Shown here in pieces: positions 1 to 9,927 of a DNA stretch of 64,000 nucleotides. This DNA is from Pseudomonas mendocina. Its GTDB lineage: Bacteria; Pseudomonadota; Gammaproteobacteria; Pseudomonadales; Pseudomonadaceae. A program made the translations under genes and the position numbers. Every line of letters begins with the position of its first letter. The stretch's first letter is position 1. The notes under the pieces are model-generated. The model searched no databases. It saw nothing but the letters and a program-made list of their open reading frames with translations, and was not told the origin of the DNA. Location of the stretch: positions 5,456,001-5,520,000 of the forward strand of contig NZ_CP027657.1 in NCBI RefSeq assembly GCF_003008615.1, written 5' to 3'.

Positions 1-822
1 GCCTTCTTCCCGTCGCCCTACTCGCTCAGCCAGTTCACCTCGGCGAAATCCGATCTCAGCGGCGCCGACTATCCCAGCCCGTACCAGGGCGGACGCTGGA
101 AGATCCTGCTGATCGGCGCCGACGAGCGTTATTTGCTGACCGACAACGGCACGATGTTCTCCACTGGCAACCACCCGGTGGAAACCCTGCTGCCCATGTA
201 TCACCTCGACAAGGCCGGTTTCACCTTCGATGTCGCCACCCTCTCCGGCAACCCGGTGAAATTCGAATTCTGGGCCATGCCATCCGAAGACAGCGAGGTA
301 CAGGGCCTGTATGGCAAATACCGCGACCGCTTCAAACGCCCACTCAAGCTGGCCGACGTCATAGCAAAAGCACTGGGCGAGGACTCCGACTACATCGGCG
401 TATTCATCCCCGGCGGTCACGGTGCCCTGATCGGGCTGCCCGAAAGCACGGAGGTGAAAGAAGTGCTGCAGTGGGCGGTCGCCAACGACAAATTCATCAT
501 TTCCCTGTGCCACGGCCCAGCGGCACTTCTGGCGGCCGGCGTGGGTGAGTCGGCAGGTAACTACCCCTTCAACGGCTACCGCATCTGCGCATTTCCTGAT
601 GCCCTCGACGCCAAGACGCCCGACATCGGCTACATGCCGGGCCACCTGACCTGGAAGTTCGGCGAACGCCTGCAGGCACTGGGCGTAGAGATCGTCAACC
701 AGGACATCTCCGGTGCGACGCACCAGGATCGCAAACTGCTGACCGGCGACAGCCCGCTGGCCGGCAACAACCTGGGCAAGCTGGCTGCGGCAGCACTGCT
801 GCAAGCGGTCGCGGCGAAATGA
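1..822 (+). CDS. hchA: Protein/nucleotide deglycase Hsp31-type (glyoxalase III), 5' end outside window
   Basis: The frame is open from the first base, so the gene begins before the window; 273 residues are visible. The sequence follows E. coli HchA closely from the N-terminal [11 protein letters not shown] to the C-terminal [12 protein letters not shown] region. It has the DJ-1/PfpI nucleophile elbow with the catalytic cysteine in [10 protein letters not shown] (visible residue 170) and the conserved [15 protein letters not shown] strand-loop. The family works in the cytosol as a holdase and methylglyoxal/glycation-repair enzyme. The stop codon overlaps the start of the LuxR-type gene (ATGA at 819-822), so the two are probably co-transcribed and translationally coupled. 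Identity is clear; only the start is missing. Confidence 0.93.
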   Translation, partial: AFFPSPYSLSQFTSAKSDLSGADYPSPYQGGRWKILLIGADERYLLTDNGTMFSTGNHPVETLLPMYHLDKAGFTFDVATLSGNPVKFEFWAMPSEDSEVQGLYGKYRDRFKRPLKLADVIAKALGEDSDYIGVFIPGGHGALIGLPESTEVKEVLQWAVANDKFIISLCHGPAALLAAGVGESAGNYPFNGYRICAFPDALDAKTPDIGYMPGHLTWKFGERLQALGVEIVNQDISGATHQDRKLLTGDSPLAGNNLGKLAAAALLQAVAAK

Positions 823-1538
823 AGGACTCGCCAGCCGAGGCAGCCATGCGCGCCGTGCTCGACATCGAGGCGGCGCAAAGCCTGGAAGCGATCAAAGCGG
901 CCGTGCGCGGTTTCGCCAACCCCCATGGCTATGATCGCTTCGTGCTGTTTTCCGCCTCGGCGGCGAGCGAAGAAATCATCGAGCGCATTCATTGGGTGGA
1001 AGGCAACTGGTTCGGTGACGGGCAAGCCGTCGATGCCGAAATCTACATGCGGCGCTGCCCGGTCACGCGCCACCTGCTCGATGCGCGCGATGCCTTCTTC
1101 TGGATCAAGGTGCAGGAGCAGGACGGCGAACGCTACCGCGTGGTTCGCACGCCCAGAGGTGTCGGCGTCCAGGGTTTGCAGGTTCCGGTGTTCGGTCCAC
1201 GGGGGCTGGAAGGCGCCATGAGTCTCGGCGGCATGCAGGTTGATAGTTCGCCACGGGTACGCATGGGGCTCGGTTTGCTCGCCAGCGCGGCGTTCTTCTG
1301 CGCTCGCAGGCTGCTCGAAGCGCCCATGGACGACAGCCTCGGCAAGCTCACGCCGCGAGAGCGCGAAGTGCTGGCCTGGACAGCTGCTGGCCGGCGTCAG
1401 GCGGATATCGCGACGACCCTCGGCCTGTCGGAGCGCACCGTGGAAAACCATCTGCGCTCGGCGCGCCGTCGCCTTGGCGTGACGACGACAGCGCAGGCCA
1501 TCCGCACTGCCATTCGCAATGGTGAGATCGCAGGCTGA
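819..1538 (+). CDS. LuxR-family transcriptional regulator with autoinducer-binding-like N-terminus
   Basis: 239 residues. Residues 1-165 resemble the autoinducer-binding domain of quorum-sensing LuxR proteins. Residues about 177-236 ([15 protein letters not shown] to RTAIRNGEI) form a standard LuxR helix-turn-helix. It overlaps hchA by four bases, so it may control hchA or sense a small molecule linked to carbonyl stress. No luxI-like synthase is nearby, so this would be an orphan ('solo') receptor. The ligand is unknown. The N-terminal assignment rests on length and general pattern, while the DNA-binding domain is certain. Confidence 0.8.
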   Translation: MKDSPAEAAMRAVLDIEAAQSLEAIKAAVRGFANPHGYDRFVLFSASAASEEIIERIHWVEGNWFGDGQAVDAEIYMRRCPVTRHLLDARDAFFWIKVQEQDGERYRVVRTPRGVGVQGLQVPVFGPRGLEGAMSLGGMQVDSSPRVRMGLGLLASAAFFCARRLLEAPMDDSLGKLTPREREVLAWTAAGRRQADIATTLGLSERTVENHLRSARRRLGVTTTAQAIRTAIRNGEIAG

Positions 1539-1654
1539 GCGCAGCGGACGCTGCCAGCAGCGTGTGCGCAACAGCACTGCTCGCCAAGCGGCACGCAGCC
1601 CTCCTGCCAGCGGCCATTTGCCACCCAACTTCCCGGCACATCGATATTCAAAAA

Positions 1655-1700
1655 TCGTATTTAACTCAATTCTTTAAATCCCATAGGGTATAAAGACCGG
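1655..1700 (+). promoter_or_regulatory. Likely promoter of the sfnB-like operon (AT-rich block plus TATAAA)
   Basis: In the 245-bp gap before the first sfnB-like gene there is an AT-rich stretch (about 1648-1680) followed by GGTATAAAG at 1687-1695, a good -10 candidate about 90 bases before the ATG at 1784. The layout, AT-rich island then TATA-like hexamer, resembles the other sulfur-gene promoters in this window. This is inferred from sequence only. Confidence 0.4.
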
Positions 1701-1783
1701 ACCACCGGAGCCTCGATATTTCCACCGCTCCGTTGCGCCCTCATCCCGGTGCCGTTGCGGCACATCCACAAGATGAGGTTTGC

Positions 1784-3022
1784 ATGACCAGTCCGATTAC
1801 CCTTGAGGACAGCGACCAGGACGTCGCCCCAGCGCTACACCCCGCCGCCGTTCTCAGCACTGACGCCGAAGCCCTGCAGGCCGCACATGCCCTGGCAGAA
1901 GCGGCGCAGACAGAAGTCATCCTGCGCGACCGCGAACGCCGCCTGCCCTGGGAGCTGGTGGAACGGTTCACCGCCAGCGGCCTTGGCAGTATCGCCGTGC
2001 CGCGCGCCTTCGGTGGCCCGCAGCTATCCTACGTGACCATCGCCGAGGTATTTCGCATCATCTCCGCGGTCGACCCGGCCCTGGGGCAGATTCCGCAGAA
2101 CCAGTTCGGCCTCCTCGGCCTGTTGCAGGCCGGCGCCAGCCCCGAGCAACAACAGCGCCTGTTCGCCAGCGTGCTGGCAGGCGCGCGCATCGGCAACGGC
2201 GGCCCCGAACGGGGCAGCAAGCACACCCTGGACATCCAGGCGCGACTGGTGAAACGCGACGGTCGCTGGCTGTTCAGCGGCGAGAAGTTCTACTCCACCG
2301 GCGCCCTCTTCGCCCACTGGATCGCCAGCAAGGCGCTGGATGAACAGGGCCGGCCGTGGCTGGCCTTCATCCAGCGCGGGCGCCCGGGGCTGCGTGTCGT
2401 CAACGACTGGTCCGGCTTCGGTCAGCGCACCACCGCCAGCGGCACCGTGCTGCTCAACGAGGTGGAGGTCGACGAGAACAACCTGATTCCACTCTGGCCG
2501 CTGGCCGACAAACCGAGCATCCAGGGCGCCTTCTCGCAACTGATCCAGGCCGCGATCGACCTCGGCATCGCCGATGGCGCCCTGCGTGATGCCGTCGCCT
2601 TCGTCCGCGACAAGGCACGGCCGTGGCTCGATGCCAAGGTCGAGCGTGCCGGTGACGACCCCTACGTGATCGCCGATGTTGGCCGCCTGCAGGTCGAACT
2701 GCACGCCGCCGAAGCGCTGCTGCACAAGGCCGGGCGCGTGCTCGACGAAGTCGCCGCCGCCCCCATCGATGCCGACGCCGCCGCCCGTGCCTCCATCGCG
2801 GTGGCCGAAGCCAAGGCGCTCACCACCGAGATCTCGCTGACTGCCAGCGAGAAGCTGCTGGAACTGGCCGGCAGCCGCGCCACCCTGGCCGAGTTCGGTC
2901 TCGACCGTCACTGGCGCAACGCGCGCACCCACACCCTGCACGACCCGGTGCGCTGGAAGTACCACGCCGTCGGCGCGTGGCACCTGAACCAACGTCACCC
3001 TGCCCGCCATTCCTGGATCTGA
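1784..3022 (+). CDS. SfnB-family sulfur acquisition oxidoreductase (acyl-CoA-dehydrogenase fold monooxygenase), copy 1
   Basis: 412 residues. The fold is acyl-CoA dehydrogenase-like, as in DszC and SfnB, enzymes that use reduced flavin and oxygen to oxidise sulfur or carbon next to sulfur rather than to dehydrogenate acyl-CoA. Family landmarks are the RDRERRLP N-terminal motif, the GGPQLSYVTIAEVFR helix, the FSGEKFYSTGA strand and the C-terminal RHWRNARTHTLHDPVRWK. I chose ATG 1784, preceded by GATGAGG at 1772-1778, over an in-frame TTG at 1733. It is followed after 3 bp by a close paralogue, so this is a tandem duplication. The substrate is unknown. A reduced-flavin supplier is needed, and the nearest one in the window is SfnE at 59752. 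Confidence 0.85.
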   Translation: MTSPITLEDSDQDVAPALHPAAVLSTDAEALQAAHALAEAAQTEVILRDRERRLPWELVERFTASGLGSIAVPRAFGGPQLSYVTIAEVFRIISAVDPALGQIPQNQFGLLGLLQAGASPEQQQRLFASVLAGARIGNGGPERGSKHTLDIQARLVKRDGRWLFSGEKFYSTGALFAHWIASKALDEQGRPWLAFIQRGRPGLRVVNDWSGFGQRTTASGTVLLNEVEVDENNLIPLWPLADKPSIQGAFSQLIQAAIDLGIADGALRDAVAFVRDKARPWLDAKVERAGDDPYVIADVGRLQVELHAAEALLHKAGRVLDEVAAAPIDADAAARASIAVAEAKALTTEISLTASEKLLELAGSRATLAEFGLDRHWRNARTHTLHDPVRWKYHAVGAWHLNQRHPARHSWI

Positions 3023-3025
3023 GCC

Positions 3026-4225
3026 ATGAACGCACCTCTGACCAACACGGTGGCGCTGATTCGCAGCGACGCCGAAGCCCTCGGCGTGGCCGAAGCCCTG
3101 GCCCAGGTACTGAGCCCCGGCAGCGCCGAACGCGACCGCGAACGGCGCCTGCCACACAGCGAGCTGGAACTGTTCAGCCACTCCGGCCTGTGGGCCATCA
3201 GCGTACCCAAGGCCTTTGGCGGCGCGGGTGTCTCCAGTGTCACCCTGGCCAAGGTCATCGCCCGTATTGCCCAGGCCGATGCCTCGCTCGGGCAGATTCC
3301 GCAAAACCACTTCTATGCCCTGGAAGTGCTGCGCATCAACGGCAGCGAAGCCCAGCAACGCCGCCTCTACGGCGAAGTGCTGGCCGGGCGACGCTACGGC
3401 AATGCCCTGGCCGAACTCGGCACCAAGACGGCGCTGGATCGCAACACGCGGCTGAGCCGCGATGGCGAGCACTATCGCGTCAACGGACGCAAGTTCTACG
3501 CCACCGGCGCGCTCTATGCGCAGCGTATTCCCACCCTCGCGGTGGACGATGAGGGCCGCGGCCAACTGGCCTTCATCCCGCGTCAGGCGGCCGGCCTGCA
3601 GGTGATCGATGACTGGAGCGGCTTCGGCCAGCGCACCACCGGCAGTGGCTCGGTGCTGCTCGACAACGTGCCGGTGGCCGCCGACGACGTGGTGCCGTTT
3701 CAGAGCGCCTTCGACCGTCCGACCACCGTCGGCCCGTTCGCCCAGTTGCTGCATGCGGCCATCGACACGGGCATCGCCCGCGCCGCCTACGAAGACCTGC
3801 TGCAGTTCATCCGGCACAAGTCACGCCCCTGGATCGACGCCGGCATCGACAAGGCCAGCGACGATCCACTGACCCAGCAGGAAATCGGTCGCCTGGTGAT
3901 TCGCCTGCACGCCAGCGAAGCGCTGCTGGAGCGCGCTGGCGAATTCGTCGACCGCGCCCAGATTGCGCCAGATGAACACAGCGTCGCCGCGGCCTCGATC
4001 GCCGTGGCCGAAGCGCGCGCCATCAGCACCGAAGTCTCGCTGCTGATTGCCAGCAAGCTGCTGGAGCTGTCCGGCAGCCGCGCCACCCTGGCCGAGTTCG
4101 GCCTCGACCGCCACTGGCGCAACGCGCGCACCCACACCCTGCACGACCCGGTGCGCTGGAAGTACCACGCCATCGGCGACTACGTGCTCAACGAGCGCCT
4201 GCCGCCGCGCCGGGGGACCATCTGA
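3026..4225 (+). CDS. SfnB-family sulfur acquisition oxidoreductase, copy 2
   Basis: 399 residues, clearly paralogous to the preceding gene. Both carry the RDRERRLP motif, WSGFGQRTT in the middle domain and an essentially identical C-terminal RHWRNARTHTLHDPVRWKYHA. The start ATG lies 3 bp after the first copy's stop, and the last base of the stop codon is shared with the start of the following LLM monooxygenase (4225), so the three are translated from one message. Paired copies may form a hetero-oligomer or have diverged in substrate. The N-terminal 80 residues and the 240-300 region differ most, which favours different substrates, but this is inference. Confidence 0.85.
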   Translation: MNAPLTNTVALIRSDAEALGVAEALAQVLSPGSAERDRERRLPHSELELFSHSGLWAISVPKAFGGAGVSSVTLAKVIARIAQADASLGQIPQNHFYALEVLRINGSEAQQRRLYGEVLAGRRYGNALAELGTKTALDRNTRLSRDGEHYRVNGRKFYATGALYAQRIPTLAVDDEGRGQLAFIPRQAAGLQVIDDWSGFGQRTTGSGSVLLDNVPVAADDVVPFQSAFDRPTTVGPFAQLLHAAIDTGIARAAYEDLLQFIRHKSRPWIDAGIDKASDDPLTQQEIGRLVIRLHASEALLERAGEFVDRAQIAPDEHSVAAASIAVAEARAISTEVSLLIASKLLELSGSRATLAEFGLDRHWRNARTHTLHDPVRWKYHAIGDYVLNERLPPRRGTI

Positions 4226-5643
4226 TGGCTCGGGAAATCCTCCTCAACGCCTTCAACATGAACTGCATCGGGCACATCCATCACGGGCTGTGGACGCACC
4301 CGCGCGACCGCTCGACGGACTTCAACCAGTTGAGCTACTGGACGGAACTGGCCCAGTTGCTCGAACGCGGACTGTTCGACGGCCTGTTCATCGCCGATAT
4401 CCTCGGCGTTTACGACGTTTATCAGAACAACATCGACCTGCCGCTGCAGGAGGCCATCCAACTACCGGTCAACGACCCGCTGCTGCTGGTCTCGGCCATG
4501 GCCGGCGTGACTCGACACCTGGGGTTCGGCGTGACCGCCAACCTCAGCTACGAGGCGCCCTACACCTTCGCCCGACGCCTATCGACCCTCGACCATCTCA
4601 CTCAAGGGCGCATCGGCTGGAACATCGTCACCGGTTATCTGGACAGCGCAGCCAAGGCCATGGGCCAGCCACAGCAGGTCGAGCACGACCGTCGCTACGA
4701 TCAGGCCGACGAGTACCTGGAAGTGCTCTACAAGCTGCTCGAAGGCAGTTGGCAGGACGATGCCGTGCTGGCCGACCGCGAGCGACGCCTCTACGCGCAA
4801 CCCGGCAAGGTGCACAAGGTGCGCCACCAGGGCGAGTTCTATCAGGTCGAGGGTTATCACCTCAGCCAGCCATCGCCGCAGCGCACGCCGCTGCTGTTCC
4901 AGGCCGGCTCGTCGCCACGCGGCCTGCGCTTCGCCGGAGAGCATGCCGAGTGCGTGTTCATCGGCGGCAACGACCATGCAGCAGTACGCGCCCAGGTCGA
5001 CAAGGTGCGCGCCAGCGCCGTGGCGGCGGGTCGCGCAGCCGAGGGCATCAAGGTGTTCATGGGTATCGCCGTGATCGTCGCGCCGACCGAAGCCGAAGCG
5101 CGCGACAAGCACGCCGAGTACCTGCGCTACGCCAGCCCGGAAGCCGGCATCGCGCATTTTTCCAGTTCCACCGGCATCGATCTGGCCGCCTTCGACCTGG
5201 ATGAGCCAATCCAGCCGCGCAAGACCAACGCCATCGAGTCGGTGGTCAAGACCTTCAGTGGCTGGACCAAACGCCGCCTGCTCGAGCAGCACGCCCTCGG
5301 CGGCCGCTATCCGCTAGTGGTCGGCTCGCCGGAGCAAGTGGCCGAACAACTGATCGCCTGGATCGACGCCACCGGTCTGGACGGCTTCAACCTGACCCGC
5401 ATCGTCACCCCGGAAAGTTACGCCGACTTCATCGACCTGGTGATTCCCGAGCTGCAACGCCGTGGCCGCTACAAGACCGCCTACGCAGACGGCGCCCTGC
5501 GCCACAAGCTGTTCGGCCAGGGCCCGCGCCTGCCATCCGATCACCCCGGTGCCGCCTGGCGCGACCCCGCCCGCCTGGAGCACCAGCACAGCATCACCCA
5601 CGAACTGCGAGGCCTCAGCAGCAACGCGCTGAGCCTGCTCTGA
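4225..5643 (+). CDS. LLM-class flavin-dependent monooxygenase, NtaA/SnaA/DszA family
   Basis: 472 residues, the usual length for the NtaA/SnaA/DszA branch of bacterial luciferase-like (TIM-barrel) enzymes. Visible family features are the GLFDGLFIADILGVYDVYQ start of the barrel, RRLSTLDHLTQGRIGWNIVTG, and QAGSSPRGLRFAGEHAECVF. DszA of Rhodococcus opens the sulfone made by DszC, and here a DszA-like enzyme directly follows two DszC/SfnB-like enzymes. By analogy this is a sulfoxidation followed by C-S cleavage route that ends in sulfite or a sulfinate. It lies 20 bp before a MetQ-like binding protein, linking the route to uptake. A paralogue sits at 10077. Confidence 0.88.
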   Translation: MAREILLNAFNMNCIGHIHHGLWTHPRDRSTDFNQLSYWTELAQLLERGLFDGLFIADILGVYDVYQNNIDLPLQEAIQLPVNDPLLLVSAMAGVTRHLGFGVTANLSYEAPYTFARRLSTLDHLTQGRIGWNIVTGYLDSAAKAMGQPQQVEHDRRYDQADEYLEVLYKLLEGSWQDDAVLADRERRLYAQPGKVHKVRHQGEFYQVEGYHLSQPSPQRTPLLFQAGSSPRGLRFAGEHAECVFIGGNDHAAVRAQVDKVRASAVAAGRAAEGIKVFMGIAVIVAPTEAEARDKHAEYLRYASPEAGIAHFSSSTGIDLAAFDLDEPIQPRKTNAIESVVKTFSGWTKRRLLEQHALGGRYPLVVGSPEQVAEQLIAWIDATGLDGFNLTRIVTPESYADFIDLVIPELQRRGRYKTAYADGALRHKLFGQGPRLPSDHPGAAWRDPARLEHQHSITHELRGLSSNALSLL

Positions 5644-5663
5644 ACCCCTACAAGGACGCCATC

Positions 5664-6458
5664 ATGCTCAAGACCCTGAAAACCCTGACCCTCGGCACCC
5701 TGCTCGCCGCCAGCACCCTGGCCCAGGCCGAGCCGCCCCTGAAACTCGGCACCACCGCCGCGTTCGCGCCGCCGCTGGAAGTGGCCGTGGCCGAGGCGAA
5801 GAAGCAAGGCCTGGAAGTCGAACTGATCGAGTTCACCGACTGGATCGCACCCAACGTCAGCCTGGCCAATGGCGACATCGACGTGAACTACTTCCAGCAC
5901 ATTCCCTTCCTGGAAAACGCCAAGTCCGAAGGTGGCTACGACCTGGTGCCAGTGGCGCGCGGCGTGCTCAACAACGTCGGCCTGTACTCGAAGAAGCACA
6001 AGGACTTCTCCACCCTGCCGGACGGCGCCAAGGTGGCCATCGCCAACGACCCGATCAATGGCGGGCGTGGCCTGCAACTGCTGCGCAAGGCCGGGCTGAT
6101 CGAGCTCAAGCCGGACGTCGGCTACAAGGCCACCCTGGACGACATCACCGCCAACCCGAAGAACATCCGCATCATCGAGCTGGAAGCCGTGCAACTGGTG
6201 CGTGCCCTGGATGAAGTGGACGTGGCCCAGGGCTACCCGCACTACATTCGCCTGGCCGGCACTCATGACCCGGAGTCGGCGTTGCTGTTCGACGGCCTGG
6301 ACAACCCCGAGTACATCATCCAGTTCGTCGCCCAGCCGGCCAAGGCCAAGGACGCCCGCCTGCTCAAGTTCATCGACATCTACCAGCACTCGCCGGCCGT
6401 GCGCGCCGCTCTGGACAAGGCCCACGGCAAGCTCTACCAGCCAGGCTGGGAAAGCTGA
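5664..6458 (+). CDS. metQ: MetQ/NlpA-family ABC substrate-binding protein
   Basis: 264 residues with an N-terminal signal peptide (ending near TLAQAEP, no lipobox cysteine, so periplasmic rather than lipoprotein). The NlpA-family pattern is clear: [45 protein letters not shown] and [19 protein letters not shown]. The family binds methionine and related compounds. In this operon, downstream of three monooxygenases, the ligand is more likely a sulfur compound the enzymes can attack, possibly a methionine derivative, a thioether or sulfone. Followed immediately by matching ATPase (6460) and permease (7541) genes. Confidence 0.85.
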   Translation: MLKTLKTLTLGTLLAASTLAQAEPPLKLGTTAAFAPPLEVAVAEAKKQGLEVELIEFTDWIAPNVSLANGDIDVNYFQHIPFLENAKSEGGYDLVPVARGVLNNVGLYSKKHKDFSTLPDGAKVAIANDPINGGRGLQLLRKAGLIELKPDVGYKATLDDITANPKNIRIIELEAVQLVRALDEVDVAQGYPHYIRLAGTHDPESALLFDGLDNPEYIIQFVAQPAKAKDARLLKFIDIYQHSPAVRAALDKAHGKLYQPGWES

Positions 6459-6459
6459 C

Positions 6460-7557
6460 ATGAGCGGCTTCGACCCACATCTGCAGCAGGCCGCACAGGC
6501 CAGCCAGGCCGTCGACACGCACCTGCGCTTCGACAACCTGGGCAAGGCCTACGACGGTGCCAGTGGCCTGGTGCAGGCGCTGCGTGATATCGACCTCGCG
6601 ATCACCCGCGGCGAAGTGTTCGGCATCATCGGGCGCAGCGGCGCGGGCAAGTCCTCGCTGCTGCGCACCATCAACCGCCTGGAGCAGCCCAGCAGCGGCC
6701 GCGTGCTGATCGACGGCATCGACATCGCGCTGTATGACGAAGATCAGCTGGTCGCCCTGCGTCGGCGCATCGGCATGATCTTCCAGCACTTCAACCTGAT
6801 GTCGGCCAAGACCGTGTGGCAGAACGTCGAGCTGCCACTGAAGGTCGCCGGTGTGCCGCGCGAATCACGCCAGCGCAAGGTGCGCGAACTGCTCGAACTG
6901 GTCGGCCTGCAGGACAAGCACGCGGCCTATCCGGCGCAGCTTTCCGGCGGGCAGAAACAACGCGTGGGGATCGCCCGCGCCCTGGTACATGACCCGCAGA
7001 TATTGCTCTGTGACGAAGCCACCAGCGCGCTCGACCCGGAAACCACCCAATCGATCCTCGGCCTGCTGCGTGAGATCAACCAGCGCCTGAACCTGACCGT
7101 GGTGCTGATCACCCACGAAATGACGGTAATCCGCGAAATCTGCGACCGCGTGGTGGTGCTGGAACAAGGCGAAGTGGTCGAGCAAGGGCCGGTGTGGCGC
7201 GTCTTCGGCGCCCCCCGCCACGAAGTGACGCGCACCCTGCTCGCACCGTTGCAGCATGCCCTGCCGGCACGCCTGCAAGAGCGCCTGCGCAGCGAGCATG
7301 AACGCGCTGACGACGAGCTGATACTGCGCCTGCACTTCACCGGTAGCGGCCTGGAACCTGACCTGCCAGCCATCGGCGCGGCACTCGGCGGCCGGGTGAA
7401 ACTGCTCGACGCCAGCCTCGAGCAGATCCAGGGCCATGCGGTAGGCCACCTGATTCTCGCCGTCGGCCAATCGCCGTTCGCTCACCCCACCCTGCTCGAC
7501 AACGCACGGCCACTGGCCAATCACCTGGAGGTACTGGGTTATGTCGCTGCTGCTTGA
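6460..7557 (+). CDS. metN: MetN-type ABC transporter ATP-binding protein with NIL domain
   Basis: 365 residues. Walker A GRSGAGKS at residues 58-65, ABC signature LSGGQKQR, Walker [13 protein letters not shown] and the H-loop ITHEM are all intact. The last about 75 residues match the NIL regulatory domain of MetN, which binds methionine and inhibits transport when sulfur is plentiful. The chosen ATG at 6460 starts right after the metQ stop. An upstream in-frame extension would overlap metQ deeply and is not credible. The 3' end overlaps metI by 17 bp. Confidence 0.9.
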   Translation: MSGFDPHLQQAAQASQAVDTHLRFDNLGKAYDGASGLVQALRDIDLAITRGEVFGIIGRSGAGKSSLLRTINRLEQPSSGRVLIDGIDIALYDEDQLVALRRRIGMIFQHFNLMSAKTVWQNVELPLKVAGVPRESRQRKVRELLELVGLQDKHAAYPAQLSGGQKQRVGIARALVHDPQILLCDEATSALDPETTQSILGLLREINQRLNLTVVLITHEMTVIREICDRVVVLEQGEVVEQGPVWRVFGAPRHEVTRTLLAPLQHALPARLQERLRSEHERADDELILRLHFTGSGLEPDLPAIGAALGGRVKLLDASLEQIQGHAVGHLILAVGQSPFAHPTLLDNARPLANHLEVLGYVAAA

Positions 7558-8194
7558 TCGCCTCTGGCAAGGTTTGCTCGACACCCTGCTGATGGTCGGC
7601 GTGTCATCGTTATTGGCACTGCTGGCCGGCATCCCGCTGGCGGTGTTTCTGGTCACCAGCAGCAAGGGTGGCATCTTCGAGGCGCCTCGGCTGAACCAGG
7701 TGCTCGGCGCCATCGTCAACCTGTTCCGCTCGATCCCTTTTCTGATCCTGATGGTGGCGCTGATTCCCTTCACCCGCCTGATCGTCGGCACCACCTACGG
7801 TGTCTGGGCGGCGGTGGTGCCGCTGACCATCGCCGCCACGCCGTTCTTCGCGCGCATCGCCGAAGTCAGCCTGCGCGAGGTCGACCACGGTCTGATCGAA
7901 GCCGCCCAGGCCATGGGCTGCCGCCGCTGGCACATCGTCTGGCACGTGCTGCTGCCCGAGGCCCTGCCGGGCATCGTCGGCGGTTTCACCATCACCCTGG
8001 TGACCATGATCAATTCCTCGGCCATGGCCGGCGCCATCGGCGCAGGTGGCCTCGGCGACCTGGCCTACCGCTACGGTTACCAGCGCTTCGACAGCCAGGT
8101 GATGCTCACCGTGATCGTCGCCCTAGTGGTGCTGGTCAGCCTGATCCAGTTCAGCGGCGACCGCCTAGCCAAGCACCTAAACCACCGCACCTGA
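7541..8194 (+). CDS. metI: MetI-type ABC transporter permease
   Basis: 217 residues, typical MetI length, with about five predicted membrane helices. The permease coupling motif is present as [20 protein letters not shown], followed by [20 protein letters not shown], a strong MetI signature. It overlaps metN by 17 bp, and the QNI set is complete in the order metQ-metN-metI. The transporter should sit in the inner membrane and import methionine-like or other small organosulfur ligands. Confidence 0.9.
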   Translation: MSLLLDRLWQGLLDTLLMVGVSSLLALLAGIPLAVFLVTSSKGGIFEAPRLNQVLGAIVNLFRSIPFLILMVALIPFTRLIVGTTYGVWAAVVPLTIAATPFFARIAEVSLREVDHGLIEAAQAMGCRRWHIVWHVLLPEALPGIVGGFTITLVTMINSSAMAGAIGAGGLGDLAYRYGYQRFDSQVMLTVIVALVVLVSLIQFSGDRLAKHLNHRT

Positions 8195-8230
8195 TTTCTT
8201 ACCCAGCTCACAATACGCATCGGAGATGCA

Positions 8231-9052
8231 ATGAAAAAACGTAGTCTGCTCGCTCTGGGCATTGCCTTGATCACCACCTGCTCCAACGCCCTCGCCGGCC
8301 CTGTTCTCGACCGCGTGCAGCAGCGCGGCGAAGTGGTGGGCGTACTGATGGAAAACTATCCGCCCTTCTCCTTTCTCAACGAGCAGAACCAGCTCGATGG
8401 TTTCGATGTGGACATCGCCAAGGCCGTAGCCGAGCGCCTGGGCGTTAAGCTGCGTCTGGAAACGCCATCCTGGGACGTGATCGCTGCCGGTCGCTGGGGT
8501 GGTCGCTATGACGTGTGCATCTGCTCCATGACGCCAAGCCAGGCGCGCGCCGAGGTCTTCAACTTTCCGCTCAACTACTATGCCTCGCCCGCTGTCATCG
8601 TGGTCAACGCCAAGGATGAGCGCATCCACAGCGGCAAGGATCTGAACGGCAAGAAAGTGGGCGTGATCACGGCATCCACCTACGAGAGCTACCTGCGCAA
8701 GGATCTGCTGATCGAAGGAGCCGAAGACCAGAAGATCGACTACCCCTTCGAGCAGGTGCAGATCGCGCCCTACGACAACGAGACCGTTGCCTTCCAGGAT
8801 CTCGCCCTCGGCGCTGGCGTGCGCCTGGACGCCATGGTCACCAACCTGGTGACGGCCAAGGAGCGCATCGCTGCCGATCCCCGCTTCAAGGTGACCGGCG
8901 AGGTGCTGTATGGCGAACCCAATGCCGTGGCCACCGAGAAAGGAGACCCGGAATGGGACGCCAGGTTGGTCGAGATATTCGCAGCACTCAAGCAGGACGG
9001 CACCCTGGCGAAGATCTCGCAGAAATGGATCGGCGCCGATATCAGCCAATGA
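8231..9052 (+). CDS. Family-3 extracellular solute-binding protein (polar amino acid/cystine type)
   Basis: 273 residues, with a Sec signal peptide ending near SNALAGP. It has the family-3 binding-protein pattern VLMENYPPFSFLNEQNQLDG and FDVDIAKAVAERLGVK. The preceding gap has GGAGATG close to the start. It overlaps the next permease by four bases (ATGA at 9049-9052). No ATPase gene follows, so the complex must borrow one, for example from metN or from the tcy-like set at 30560. Cystine or another sulfur amino acid is a reasonable guess from context only. Confidence 0.8.
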   Translation: MKKRSLLALGIALITTCSNALAGPVLDRVQQRGEVVGVLMENYPPFSFLNEQNQLDGFDVDIAKAVAERLGVKLRLETPSWDVIAAGRWGGRYDVCICSMTPSQARAEVFNFPLNYYASPAVIVVNAKDERIHSGKDLNGKKVGVITASTYESYLRKDLLIEGAEDQKIDYPFEQVQIAPYDNETVAFQDLALGAGVRLDAMVTNLVTAKERIAADPRFKVTGEVLYGEPNAVATEKGDPEWDARLVEIFAALKQDGTLAKISQKWIGADISQ

Positions 9053-9891
9053 CCGCCTTCCCTCAACCACCCCGCCCGCCGCGCCTCGCGGCGGGCATCC
9101 TGTCCGCTCTGCCACGTTTCTTCGGTTTTCGCGTACGCCTGTACCTGACCTGGGCCGTGTTGCTGGCCCTGTGCGTCGCGTTCTTCCTGACCTTCGACCT
9201 GAAGTTCTCGGTGATCGTCGACAAGTGGCCAAACCTGGTGGGCATCAACCTGGGCCCCAACGGTTTCCTCCAGGGCGCCGCATTGACCCTGTTTCTCAGC
9301 GTCTGCTCGATCGTCGTATCGGTACTGCTGGGCTTTCTCGCCGCGCTGGCACGCCTGTCCTCCAGCGCGGTGGCCTTCGGTATCGCGACCTTCTATGCCT
9401 CGTTCTTCCGCGGCACACCGCTGCTGATCCAGATCCTGCTGATCTACCTGGGGCTACCGCAAATAGGCCTGGTGCCCGGAGCGATCACGGCAGGCATCCT
9501 GGCCCTGTCGCTGAACTATGGCGCTTACCTGAGCGAGATCTTCCGCGCGGGCATCCTCGGTGTCGCCCGCGGCCAGCGCGAGGCGGCGTTGGCACTGGGC
9601 ATGCGGCGCAGCGTGATCTTCTGGCGCATCGTTCTGCCCCAGGCCATGCGCACCATCCTGCCGCCCACCACCAACCAGTTCATCTCCATGCTCAAGGACT
9701 CCTCGCTGGTATCGGTGATGGGGGTATGGGAAATCATGTTCCTGGCCCAGTCCTATGGGCGTTCCTCGTACCGCTACATCGAGCTGCTGACCACTGCCGC
9801 CGTTATCTACTGGCTGCTGTCGATTGGTTTGGAGCTGATCCAGGCACGGCTGGAGCGGCACTACGGCAAGGGCTTCCAGGAGCGGCGCTAG
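9049..9891 (+). CDS. Amino acid ABC transporter permease (HisM/GlnP family)
   Basis: 280 residues. After a proline-rich start there are several hydrophobic helices. YASFFRGTPLLIQILLIYLG is the family landmark and REAALALGMRRSVIFWRIVL is the ATPase-coupling EAA loop. I placed the start at ATG 9049, which overlaps the binding-protein stop; longer in-frame alternatives would lie inside the binding-protein gene. It partners with the preceding protein, but the expected ATPase is absent locally. Confidence 0.85.
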   Translation: MTAFPQPPRPPRLAAGILSALPRFFGFRVRLYLTWAVLLALCVAFFLTFDLKFSVIVDKWPNLVGINLGPNGFLQGAALTLFLSVCSIVVSVLLGFLAALARLSSSAVAFGIATFYASFFRGTPLLIQILLIYLGLPQIGLVPGAITAGILALSLNYGAYLSEIFRAGILGVARGQREAALALGMRRSVIFWRIVLPQAMRTILPPTTNQFISMLKDSSLVSVMGVWEIMFLAQSYGRSSYRYIELLTTAAVIYWLLSIGLELIQARLERHYGKGFQERR

Positions 9892-9927
9892 TACCCAGGT
9901 GCCGCGCAGGATAACGGAGGCTTTACC

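Noticed and set aside
1733..1783. Upstream TTG start for the first sfnB-like gene
   Set aside because: The ATG at 1784 has a well-placed GATGAGG and the upstream residues do not match the family.
2024..3817. Long open frame on the minus strand across the two sfnB-like genes
   Set aside because: It is antisense to two well-supported genes, and its composition is what the high third-position GC of those genes produces on the other strand. No family resemblance.
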